A stretch of 64,000 bases of DNA, from the NCBI RefSeq assembly GCF_000013345.1, contig NC_007777.1:496001-560000 (forward strand), written 5' to 3'. Source of the stretch: Frankia casuarinae. Its GTDB lineage: Bacteria > Actinomycetota > Actinomycetes > Frankiales > Frankiaceae. The position numbers and the translations under genes are program-made. The number at the start of each line of letters is the position of its first letter. The stretch's first letter is position 1. This document shows, one piece after another, positions 52,522 to 60,102 of this stretch. A model generated the notes under the pieces. It did not search any database and had not been told where the DNA came from. It worked only from the letters and a program-made list of their open reading frames with translations.

Positions 52522-53259
52522 ATGCCGACGCTCGTCCTGCTCCGCCACGGTGAGAGCATTTGGAACCGCGAAAACCTGTTCACCGGCTGGGTGGACGTTG
52601 ATCTTTCCGAGAAGGGTGCCAAGGAGGCCACTCGCGGGGGTGAGCTGCTGCGGGAGTCCGGCGTCCTGCCGGACGTGGTGCACACGTCCCTGCTGACCAG
52701 GGCGATCCGCACCGCCTGGCTGGCGCTGGATGCCGCCGGGCGCACCTGGGTTCCGGTTCGCCGCACCTGGCGGCTCAACGAGCGGCACTACGGCGGCCTG
52801 CAGGGCCTGAACAAGGCGGAGACGCTGGAGAAGTTCGGCGCGGAGCAGTTCCAGCTCTGGCGTCGCTCCTATGACACGCCGCCGCCGGAGATCGGTCCGG
52901 AGCAGGTCAGCGGGGTGGACGAGCGCTATGACGACCTTGCCCCCGACGTCATCCCGCGGACCGAGTGCCTCGCCGACGTCGTTGCCCGGATGCTGCCCTA
53001 CTGGTACGACGCGATCGTGCCGGACCTGCGGACCGGCCGTACCGTCCTGGTGGCGGCGCATGGCAACTCGCTGCGCGCCCTGGTGAAGCATCTCGATCAC
53101 ATCAGCGACACCGACATCGCCGGGCTCAACATCCCCACCGGCATCCCGCTGCGCTACGAGCTGGACGACCAGCTGGGTGTGGTGAGCTCGGGGTACCTCG
53201 ACCCCGACGCCGCGGCGCTCGCCGCGGCCGCCGTCGCCGCGCAGGGCACCAAGAAGTAG
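52522..53259 (+). CDS. gpmA: 2,3-bisphosphoglycerate-dependent phosphoglycerate mutase
   Basis: Interconverts 3- and 2-phosphoglycerate in glycolysis. The 245-residue product has the phosphohistidine motif [36 protein letters not shown], the family's [40 protein letters not shown] and the second His in [20 protein letters not shown]. Start ATG 52522 matches the family ([12 protein letters not shown]) although no strong ribosome site is seen. The C-terminus is extended by an Ala-rich tail. Confidence 0.95.
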   Translation: MPTLVLLRHGESIWNRENLFTGWVDVDLSEKGAKEATRGGELLRESGVLPDVVHTSLLTRAIRTAWLALDAAGRTWVPVRRTWRLNERHYGGLQGLNKAETLEKFGAEQFQLWRRSYDTPPPEIGPEQVSGVDERYDDLAPDVIPRTECLADVVARMLPYWYDAIVPDLRTGRTVLVAAHGNSLRALVKHLDHISDTDIAGLNIPTGIPLRYELDDQLGVVSSGYLDPDAAALAAAAVAAQGTKK

Positions 53260-53297
53260 TCAGAAAAGCAATCAAGAAGATAGTCGAGGCTAAAAAT

Positions 53298-53345
53298 AGT
53301 CGGGACTATAATCATATAGTCCCGACTGAGTCATATAGTCCCGAC
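53298..53345. terminator. Double-option hairpin between gpmA and phoU
   Basis: AGTCGGGACTAT (53298-53309) is perfectly complementary to ATAGTCCCGACT (53316-53327), a 12-bp stem with a 6-nt loop. The right arm is repeated: TCATATAGTCCCGAC occurs at 53312-53326 and 53331-53345, so the left arm can pair with either copy. It sits in an AT-rich patch between converging gpmA and phoU and is the likely bidirectional terminator; the duplicated arm is unusual. Confidence 0.7.
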
Positions 53346-53476
53346 CGGCCCGTGCCATCATCGCGGGCCATCACGGGCAGCCGCCGTAGCGCCGGCGGGA
53401 TGCACGCGGGGAACCGTCGGGCCGTGCGTGGGGGCCACGCCCGCGCGAGACCGGGGGCGGATCTCCCCGGGTGCCC

Positions 53477-54124
53477 TCACGCGCCGCTGGAATCCCCGGT
53501 GACCAGGTAGAGCACCCGGCGGGCGACCGAGACCGCATGGTCGGCGTACCGCTCGTAGTAGCGGCCGCAGAGAGTGATGTCGATCGCCGCCTCCATCCCG
53601 TGCGGCCAGGGCTTCTCGATCAGTATGTGGAACAGGGCGCGGTGCAGCCCGTCCATCGCGTCGTCGTCGGCCTCCAGCTGCTTGGCGAGGTCGGTGTCCC
53701 GGCTGGCGATCACCGATCCGGCCTTCGCGACGATGCGCTGCGCGACCTGCCCCATCTCCAGCAGGGTCGCCCGGAGCTCCGGCGGGACCGCCCGGCCCGG
53801 GTAGCGCCGGCGGGCGACCTTCGCCACGTGCAGGGCGAGGTCGCCCATCCGCTCCAGGTCGGCGACGATCCGCAGCGTGGCCACCATCATCCTCAGATCG
53901 GTGGCGACCGGGGCCTGGCGGGCCATCACGTCGAAGGCCCGCTCCTCGATCTCGTTGCGCAGCAGGTCGACCGTCTCGTCTCCGCTGATGACGTTCTCGG
54001 CGAGTTGGAGATCGGCGTCGAGGAGAGCGGTGGTGGCCCGGGCCATGGCCGAGGCGACCAGGTTGGTCATCTCGATCAGGGACCGGTTGATGCTGTCGAG
54101 TTCGTCGGTGAAGGCGTCCCGCAC
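53477..54124 (-). CDS. phoU: Phosphate signalling protein PhoU
   Basis: Negative modulator connecting the Pst transporter to the SenX3-RegX3 two-component pair. The 215-residue product is a double three-helix bundle with metal-binding repeats: MRDAFTDELDSINRSLIEMT, RNEIEERAFDVMARQAPVAT, TLRIVADLERMGDLALHVAK and DITLCGRYYERYADHAVSVA (E/D..R..D patterns). GTG 54124 has AAGGAG 7 nt upstream. Divergent from senX3-regX3, as in mycobacteria and streptomycetes. Confidence 0.94.
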   Translation of the reverse strand: MRDAFTDELDSINRSLIEMTNLVASAMARATTALLDADLQLAENVISGDETVDLLRNEIEERAFDVMARQAPVATDLRMMVATLRIVADLERMGDLALHVAKVARRRYPGRAVPPELRATLLEMGQVAQRIVAKAGSVIASRDTDLAKQLEADDDAMDGLHRALFHILIEKPWPHGMEAAIDITLCGRYYERYADHAVSVARRVLYLVTGDSSGA

Positions 54125-54453
54125 GGACGGCTCCTTCTCATTCGGTGGGGGATCGAGGGGTCAGAGATCCTGAGGGATTGATTCGATCATGGTGCTTCTG
54201 GGTACTTGCGTCGCTCCGGTTCTGACGATGATGCGGACCTCTCGCTCTCTGGTGAACATTGACGATGGGTCTGATGAACAGCTAGCGACGATCGGCGGTG
54301 GAGGCTTGCAGAGCAATACCTAGGTGGCATGCGGACACCTAGCATGCGGCGAGTGGGTGACAGGTCGGCGGATGCCATGACAACCGGTACACACCGCATC
54401 CGCGGCTCGTGCAGGTCGGCAGGCCGTACAGGGTGAGCGGACGATGGTGGACG
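54125..54453. promoter_or_regulatory. Divergent phoU/senX3 promoter region with PHO-box-like repeats
   Basis: GGTGAAC (54251-54257) and GATGAAC (54273-54279) stand 22 bp apart, two helical turns, similar to RegX3/PhoP box half-sites; the position midway between them (54262-54268) matches poorly. A second repeat, CATGCGGACACCTAG followed by CATGCGG, lies at 54330-54354. No gene is seen in this 329-bp region. Confidence 0.4.
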
Positions 54454-55731
54454 ATGACAGCGGTGCCTGGAACAGCCGGTTCGACGACTGACCTGACTAC
54501 TGGTTCGGCGTCCGGCGGGGACACCGGCGGCATGACCTTGCCGGCAAGGCTCGTGCGTCGGGTGATCGCCGGCCTGCCGACCGGTCTGCTCGTCCTCGAC
54601 GCCGCGGACCGGGTGGTCCTGGTGAACATGGTCGCGCGACGTATGGGTGTGGTCGCCGCCGACGAGATCGCGGTGGCGGAGCTGGCCGATCTCGTCCGGG
54701 CCACCCGGCTCGCGGGCAGTGACCAGGAGCGGCAGCTTGAGCTGCCGCCCGTCCCCGAGCCCCCCCTCACCCGTCCCCGACCGGACCAGGAGGGGCTGGC
54801 GGTGCGTGCCCGGGCCCGGCTGCTGGACTCGTCCGGTCATGTCGCCGTCATCGTGGATGACATTACCGAGTCGCGTCGGGTCGAGGCCGTCCGTCGGGAC
54901 TTCGTGGCGAACATCAGCCACGAGCTCAAGACGCCGGTCGGTGCGTTGCACGTCCTCGCCGAAGCGGTCGCCGCGGCCTGCGAGGACCCGGTGGCAGTCC
55001 GCCGGTTCGCCTCCCGGATGACCCACGAATCGACCCGGCTCGCCCGTCTTGTTCAGGAGATCATCGATCTCTCCCGGCTGCAGGGCGCCGATCCGCTGCC
55101 CAACCTGCGGCCGATGCGGGCGTCCGCGGTGCTCACCGAGGCGGTCGACCGCACCCGGCTGGCAGCGCAGGCCCAGGCGATCTCGGTTGCGGTGATCGGC
55201 GACGGTGACCTGCCGGTGTGTGGGGATGAGGGCCAGCTCGTGACCGCCGTCGCGAACCTGCTCGACAATGCGATCAGCTACTCGCCGCGTGGCACCCGGG
55301 TTGTGCTCGGGGTTCGGCGCAGCGGTGAGACCGTGGAGATCTCCGTCGCCGACGAGGGCATCGGGATCGCGGAGAAGGACCTGGAACGGGTCTTCGAACG
55401 CTTCTATCGGGCGGATCCGGCGCGATCCCGCGCGACCGGTGGGACCGGCCTGGGGCTCGCCATCGTCAAGCACATCGCGACCAATCACGGCGGCGTGGTC
55501 TCTGTGTGGAGCGCCGAGGGCGCGGGTTCCACCTTCACGCTCCGGTTGCCGCTGTTCACCGGCGACGATGACGATGCGATGACGGACGGCTCGGACGAAA
55601 CCCGCGAGGATGACGGGGTGGATGGCTTCGACGTCGTCGGGGCCGATGCCGACGCCCGCGGTCGGGGCGATGGTGAACATCATGGCGATGGTGAACATCA
55701 TGGCGATGATGAACTCGGTGGCGGTTCGTGA
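54454..55731 (+). CDS. senX3: SenX3-like sensor histidine kinase
   Basis: Phosphate-sensing kinase paired with RegX3. The 425-residue product has a PAS-like N-terminus (GLPTGLLVLDAADRVVLVNM), a HisKA domain with the phospho-His box FVANISHELKTPVGALHVLA, and HATPase boxes N (ANLLDNAISYSPRG), G1 (VADEGIGIAEKDLERVFERF) and G2 (GTGLGLAIVKHIATNHGG). Unlike mycobacterial SenX3 no transmembrane helix precedes the PAS domain, so it looks cytosolic in this start choice. The start is uncertain (54454 or 54532). The tail is acidic, built partly by an 18-bp repeat (55666-55714) giving GDGEHH. Confidence 0.88.
   Translation: MTAVPGTAGSTTDLTTGSASGGDTGGMTLPARLVRRVIAGLPTGLLVLDAADRVVLVNMVARRMGVVAADEIAVAELADLVRATRLAGSDQERQLELPPVPEPPLTRPRPDQEGLAVRARARLLDSSGHVAVIVDDITESRRVEAVRRDFVANISHELKTPVGALHVLAEAVAAACEDPVAVRRFASRMTHESTRLARLVQEIIDLSRLQGADPLPNLRPMRASAVLTEAVDRTRLAAQAQAISVAVIGDGDLPVCGDEGQLVTAVANLLDNAISYSPRGTRVVLGVRRSGETVEISVADEGIGIAEKDLERVFERFYRADPARSRATGGTGLGLAIVKHIATNHGGVVSVWSAEGAGSTFTLRLPLFTGDDDDAMTDGSDETREDDGVDGFDVVGADADARGRGDGEHHGDGEHHGDDELGGGS
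55666..55714. repeat. 18-bp tandem repeat in the senX3 3' end
   Basis: Two exact copies of ggcgatggtgaacatcat (55666-55683, 55684-55701) and a partial third. In frame, adding GDGEHH units to the acidic kinase tail. Confidence 0.9.
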
Positions 55732-55848
55732 ACGGTGAACGGTATCGGTCATGACCGGTAGACGCGGCGGGTCCACCCGTCCCATCGACGGTAACAGGAA
55801 GCGGTCCGGGTCGGCCGGTCCGTCCAACGTAACAAGGGGAGCGAACAG

Positions 55849-56529
55849 GTGACCCGGCTGCTCGTGGTCGAGGACGAGGAGTCCTTCTCCGACGCGTTGT
55901 CGTTCATGTTGGAACGGGAGGGCTTCGAGGTGGGGGTCGTCGCCGACGGCCCCAGCGCGTTGGCCGAGTTCGATCGGCGGGGGGCTGATCTTGTCCTGCT
56001 GGACCTCATGCTGCCGGGGCTGTCGGGCACGGAAGTGTGCCGAACCTTGCGAACCCGTTCCACTGTGCCGATCATCATGCTGACCGCTCGGGACAGCGAG
56101 ATCGACAAGGTGCTCGGGCTGGAACTCGGAGCGGACGACTACGTCACGAAGCCGTTCTCCGCCCGGGAGCTGGTGGCGCGGATCCGCGCGGTGCTGCGGC
56201 GGCGGTCGGAGAACGAGGAGGTGGGGGACGCGACGTTGGAGGCCGGCCCGGTCCGGATGGACGTTGAGCGCCATGTCGTCACCGTCGACGGGACCACGGT
56301 CACCCTGCCGCTCAAGGAGTTCGAGCTGTTGGAGATGTTCCTGCGCAACGCGGGCCGGGTGCTGACCCGGGGCCAACTGATCGACCGGGTCTGGGGGTCG
56401 GACTACGTCGGCGACACCAAGACCCTGGATGTCCACGTCAAACGACTGCGGACAAAGATTGAGCACGAACCCGGCAACCCGCGGCACCTGGTGACCGTCC
56501 GGGGACTGGGATACAAGTTCGAGCCGTGA
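55849..56529 (+). CDS. regX3: RegX3-like response regulator
   Basis: DNA-binding partner of SenX3 controlling phosphate genes. The 226-residue product has a receiver (TRLLVVEDEESFSDALSFML; phospho-Asp in ADLVLLDLMLPGLSG; Thr in IIMLTARDSE; Lys in DDYVTKPFSARELVARI) and an OmpR winged helix (LPLKEFELLEMFLRNAGRVL; RVWGSDYVGDTKTLDVHVKR; VRGLGYKFEP). GTG 55849 follows a GGGGAG stretch. Its stop overlaps the GTG of the next gene (GTGA), so ppx is probably cotranscribed. Confidence 0.95.
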   Translation: MTRLLVVEDEESFSDALSFMLEREGFEVGVVADGPSALAEFDRRGADLVLLDLMLPGLSGTEVCRTLRTRSTVPIIMLTARDSEIDKVLGLELGADDYVTKPFSARELVARIRAVLRRRSENEEVGDATLEAGPVRMDVERHVVTVDGTTVTLPLKEFELLEMFLRNAGRVLTRGQLIDRVWGSDYVGDTKTLDVHVKRLRTKIEHEPGNPRHLVTVRGLGYKFEP

Positions 56530-57626
56530 CCCCGGCGGTCGCGGCCGGAGGGAACGGTGAAGAGGTGCTCGGTGGCGTGCGTCCGGGTGCGTGGTTTCCG
56601 AAGATCGTGGCGCAGCCCGACGCCGCCGTGGCCCCGGGACGGCAGGCGGCCGTGGTGAGTCCGCTCCCGGCGGGTCCACATCCCGGTCCAATGCGTCTCG
56701 GTGTGATCGACATCGGCTCGAACACCGTCCACCTGCTTGTCGTGGACGCGCACCGGGGCGGCCAGCCGCAGCCGGCCGCCAGCGTGCGCGTGCCGTTGCG
56801 GCTGGTGGAACTGCTCGACGCGGACGGGGCGCTGGACGCCGCTGGAGAGCGCGCCCTGACCTCCTGCGTCCTGGACATGCGCCAGCAGGCCGACGCGCTC
56901 GGGGTCCACGATCTGGCGGCCTTCGCCACGTCGGCGTTGCGGGACGCCACCAACGGAGAGGCGGTCCTGCGCCGGGTGGGCGAGGCCACCGGGGTCTCCA
57001 TCGGCGTCCTGCCCGGGGAGGAGGAGGCCAGGTTGACCTTCCTCGCCGTCCGCCGGTGGTTCGGCTGGAGCGCCGGCCGGTTGCTGGCGTTGGACATCGG
57101 CGGTGGTTCCCTGGAGATCGGCGCCGGCATGCACGAGGACCCCGAGGTGGTCGCATCCCTGCCGCTTGGCGCGAGCCGGCTGACCCGGGACTGGCTGGCC
57201 CCGAGCGACCCGCCCAAGCGGTCCGAGCTCAGCGAGCTGCGCCGTTACGTCCGGTCCCAGATCGCGCCGATCGTGGGCACCATCTATCCCCTGGGGGAGC
57301 ACACGAGGGCGGTGGCGACGTCGAAGACCTTCCGGTCGCTGGCTCGGATCGCCGGTGCGGAGTCCTACAGCCGCGGTCCCTATACCCGCAGGGTGCTGCG
57401 CCGGGACGACCTCGTGGAGGTGACGGCCAAGGTGTGCCGGATGTCGGTCGAGGAGCGCGCGGCGCTGCCGGGCGTCTCCGCCTCCCGGGCGGCCCAGTTG
57501 GTCGCGGGGGCGGTCGTCGCGGACGAGGCTCTCGATCTGTTCGCCATCGACGAGGTGGAGATTTGCCCCTGGGCCCTGCGCGAAGGGGTGATCCTGCGCC
57601 GCCTGGACTGGCTCACCTCATCCTGA
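56526..57626 (+). CDS. ppx: Exopolyphosphatase/GppA family phosphatase
   Basis: Degrades polyphosphate and/or pppGpp. The 366-residue frame has the ASKHA phosphate-binding loops RLGVIDIGSNTVHLLVVDAH and RLLALDIGGGSLEIGAGMHE, with ATSALRDATNGEAVLRRVGE and LPGEEEARLTFLAVRRWFGW. Length of the core (about 310) fits the short actinobacterial Ppx1 group. GTG 56526 overlaps the regX3 stop; ATG 56691 (MRLGVIDIGS) matches the family start better, and the first 55 residues would then be non-coding. Coupling with regX3 makes biological sense for phosphate storage. Confidence 0.9.
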   Translation: MTPAVAAGGNGEEVLGGVRPGAWFPKIVAQPDAAVAPGRQAAVVSPLPAGPHPGPMRLGVIDIGSNTVHLLVVDAHRGGQPQPAASVRVPLRLVELLDADGALDAAGERALTSCVLDMRQQADALGVHDLAAFATSALRDATNGEAVLRRVGEATGVSIGVLPGEEEARLTFLAVRRWFGWSAGRLLALDIGGGSLEIGAGMHEDPEVVASLPLGASRLTRDWLAPSDPPKRSELSELRRYVRSQIAPIVGTIYPLGEHTRAVATSKTFRSLARIAGAESYSRGPYTRRVLRRDDLVEVTAKVCRMSVEERAALPGVSASRAAQLVAGAVVADEALDLFAIDEVEICPWALREGVILRRLDWLTSS

Positions 57627-57801
57627 CGCCGGAGCGATGAACTCCCTTCACCTGGCAGAGGGTGAGATGAACCTTGCAGAAAGTGTTCTTGATGCGCGTA
57701 ATTGCCCGATGTGGCCGTTGTCACGGGCGATATGAAGGTTCCGACCGTCATCCCGCGGATGTCTGTGCGGGCGGGGCCGCGGAGATGGCCTAGCCTGGGA
57801 G

Positions 57802-58824
57802 ATGAGGTCGGTCGTGACGGCCAACCCCCGGCTCGCGCGGCAGGGAGACGGATTGCAGGCATGGCGTGACGACGCGCGGTCGGTGTCGCCGACCGCGATG
57901 GCTCCCGCCCCGATCTCGTCCGGTGGGGTCGCGGGCGGTTCGGGGCCCGGTGGTGGCGGTAGCTCCTCGCTCATTGTCCCGCGCGGAGCGCCCGAGCTGG
58001 CCACGACCGCTCCGGGTGCCCGCGTGGCGCTCTCAACGGCCTCGACCTATCCCGAGTCCACCGCCTCGGCCTTCGAGATGGCGGCGCGGCTGGGGTATGA
58101 CGGGGTCGAGATCATGGTCTGGACCGATCCGGTTAGCCAGGATCCGCAGGCGCTGAAGCGGCTGATGGACTATCACGGCATCCCGATTCTGGCCATTCAT
58201 GCGCCGTGCCTGCTGCTCACCCAGCGGGTCTGGGGTACGGATCCATGGGCGAAGCTGGTGCGGGCCCGTACCGTAGCCGAGACGCTCGGCGCGTCGACGG
58301 TCGTCGTCCACCCGCCGTTTCGCTGGCAGCGAGACTATGCCCGCGAGTTCGTGACGGGCATCGAGCGGATGGCCGGCGAGACCGACATCCGCTTCGCGGT
58401 GGAGAACATGTTCCCGCTGCGGGCGCGGGGGCGGGAGGTCTCCGCCTATGCCCCGGACTGGTCCCCGGTCGAAGACGACTACGCGCATGTCACCCTCGAC
58501 CTGTCGCACACGAGTGTGTCCCGCTCGGACCCGCTCGAGATGGCCGAGCTTCTCGGCGAGCGGCTGGTCCACGTGCACATGGCCGATGGTCTGGGCTCGG
58601 CCAAGGACGAACATCTCGTCCCCGGTCGTGGCACGCAGCCCTGTGCGGAGCTGCTTGAACTGCTGGCCGCCGGCGGTTTCGACGGCACCGTGGTGGTCGA
58701 GATCAATACCAGGCGGGCCGAGTCGCGTGCCCAGCGCGAGGCCGAGCTCGCCGAGGCGCTGGCGTTCACCCGTCTGCACTTCGCCGCACCGTCCGCCGCA
58801 GGACTCCGATCCACCTACGGCTGA
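57802..58824 (+). CDS. Sugar phosphate isomerase/epimerase-like TIM barrel
   Basis: Xylose-isomerase-like (AP endonuclease family 2) protein of unknown substrate. The 340-residue product has a 70-residue low-complexity N-terminus and a barrel with [120 protein letters not shown] and [20 protein letters not shown]. The H/E/D residues at strand ends are the expected metal ligands. ATG 57802. This family is commonly encoded beside ppx and proC in actinobacteria. Confidence 0.85.
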   Translation: MRSVVTANPRLARQGDGLQAWRDDARSVSPTAMAPAPISSGGVAGGSGPGGGGSSSLIVPRGAPELATTAPGARVALSTASTYPESTASAFEMAARLGYDGVEIMVWTDPVSQDPQALKRLMDYHGIPILAIHAPCLLLTQRVWGTDPWAKLVRARTVAETLGASTVVVHPPFRWQRDYAREFVTGIERMAGETDIRFAVENMFPLRARGREVSAYAPDWSPVEDDYAHVTLDLSHTSVSRSDPLEMAELLGERLVHVHMADGLGSAKDEHLVPGRGTQPCAELLELLAAGGFDGTVVVEINTRRAESRAQREAELAEALAFTRLHFAAPSAAGLRSTYG

Positions 58825-58906
58825 TCCACCTACGGCTGATCCGCATCCGGGTCCACCGCCGGCTGACCCACCTCCGGGGCTGACACCGTTCCCGTGGCTC
58901 GCCGCC

Positions 58907-59704
58907 ATGGTCGAGTGCCACCATGACGCAGTGTCCGTCCCTTCTGGTCGTACTCCCACCGGCTCGCTGTTCGACCCGTTGGCGGATGCCTACGCCGCGG
59001 CCAGGCCGAGCTATCCCGACCACATCTTCCGTGACGTCGAGCGGTTCCTCGGGCGGCCGCTGCGCGGCGCGGACGTGCTTGACGTCGGCGCCGGGACCGG
59101 CATCGCCACGCGTCTGCTGATCGGCCGGGGCGCGCGGGTGGTACCGGTGGAACCCGGGCCGACCATGCTGGCGCGGTTGCGCCAGCGCAGCCCCGGACTG
59201 CCCGCGGTGCGCGGGGACGGGGAGGCGTTGCCCTTCCGGGACCAGGTCGTCGACCTGGTCTGCTATGCCCAGGCATGGCACTGGGTACAGGTACTGACCG
59301 CCGCGGCCGAGGCCGCCCGCGTGCTGCGGCCCGGCGGAGCCCTCGCCGTGTGGTGGAACGACGTCGACGCCGAGGAGTACCGGTGGTGGCAGTGCCAGCA
59401 GGAACGGCTCGAGCGGATGAACCCCGGATATCACCGCGGGTACCGTGCGCGACCGTTCGCCGACGAGTTGCGGTGGACCGGCCACTTCAGGGAGGTTGTC
59501 ACCCTGACCGGCCGGTGGCGGCGCCGGATTAACATCGATGACTACCTCACCTGGCAGCGGTCGAAGTCCTACGTCGCGGCCATCGGCGATCGCCTCGACG
59601 ATTTCCTTGACGCGGAGCGTCGCACGATGCTGCGCGCCTTTCCTGACGGTGTCGTCGTCGAGCCGTTTCGTACGCTCCTGGTGATTGCCCAGGTTCCCGA
59701 GTAG
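58907..59704 (+). CDS. Class I SAM-dependent methyltransferase (UbiE/Methyltransf_11 type)
   Basis: The 265-residue product has the SAM motif VLDVGAGTGIATRLLIGRGA, the acidic loop VVPVEPGPTMLARLRQRSPG, LPFRDQVVDLVCYAQAWHWV and a C-terminal substrate part TWQRSKSYVAAIGDRLDDFL. The phrase FDPLADAYAAARPSYPD at the start is typical of methyltransferases that act on small molecules. Substrate unknown. Start ATG 58907, or GTG 58931. A 15-bp duplication (gatccacctacggct, 58808-58837) spans the end of the previous gene and the gap. Confidence 0.85.
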   Translation: MVECHHDAVSVPSGRTPTGSLFDPLADAYAAARPSYPDHIFRDVERFLGRPLRGADVLDVGAGTGIATRLLIGRGARVVPVEPGPTMLARLRQRSPGLPAVRGDGEALPFRDQVVDLVCYAQAWHWVQVLTAAAEAARVLRPGGALAVWWNDVDAEEYRWWQCQQERLERMNPGYHRGYRARPFADELRWTGHFREVVTLTGRWRRRINIDDYLTWQRSKSYVAAIGDRLDDFLDAERRTMLRAFPDGVVVEPFRTLLVIAQVPE

Positions 59705-59874
59705 CGCGCGGGAGAGACAGCGTGGGCGCCTCTGCCGAGGCTCTCCCGTCCGGTGATCTTCCCCTTTCTCTGACGCGCTGTGACGCCATGGTTCGGCCGA
59801 TGTGACTTCGTAATGAACCGTGCGCACAGCGTCGCTTTTGGGGTGGCGTTGTTTTGTGGCCACCGGTACCTGCC

Positions 59875-59903
59875 TTGTCCCGAATTTTCCGATCCGTTAG
59901 TCT
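59875..59903 (+). promoter_or_regulatory. Candidate SigA-type promoter for the acyltransferase gene
   Basis: TTGTCC (59875-59880) and TAGTCT (59898-59903) with a 17-bp spacer in the 398-bp gap before the acyltransferase-3 gene. The hexamers agree with the actinobacterial TTGNCN / TANNNT pattern. A perfect palindrome follows 46 bp downstream, beyond the predicted transcription start. Confidence 0.5.
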
Positions 59904-59949
59904 TGCGTCATTCGCACAGTGATGTCTGACTTCGCTGGCGTAGCGGAGT

Positions 59950-59967
59950 GATACGGGTACCCGTATC
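59950..59967. promoter_or_regulatory. 18-bp perfect palindrome, candidate operator
   Basis: GATACGGGTACCCGTATC reads the same on both strands with no spacer. It lies 135-150 bp upstream of the acyltransferase-3 start and downstream of a promoter-like pair, the position of a roadblock operator for a dimeric repressor (TetR-, GntR- or LacI-type). No such regulator gene is adjacent. Confidence 0.55.
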
Positions 59968-60102
59968 CGGGTCATTGGTCCGACCGGCGGCATGGTTTGG
60001 GAGCGACTCACGCTCGGGTTATCGCGGCACCGTACGGTCACCCTGAGTGTCGGGTGTCGGTGCCGGGACTGCCGACGCCCGATGGAGGAGGCGACGGTCA
60101 TC

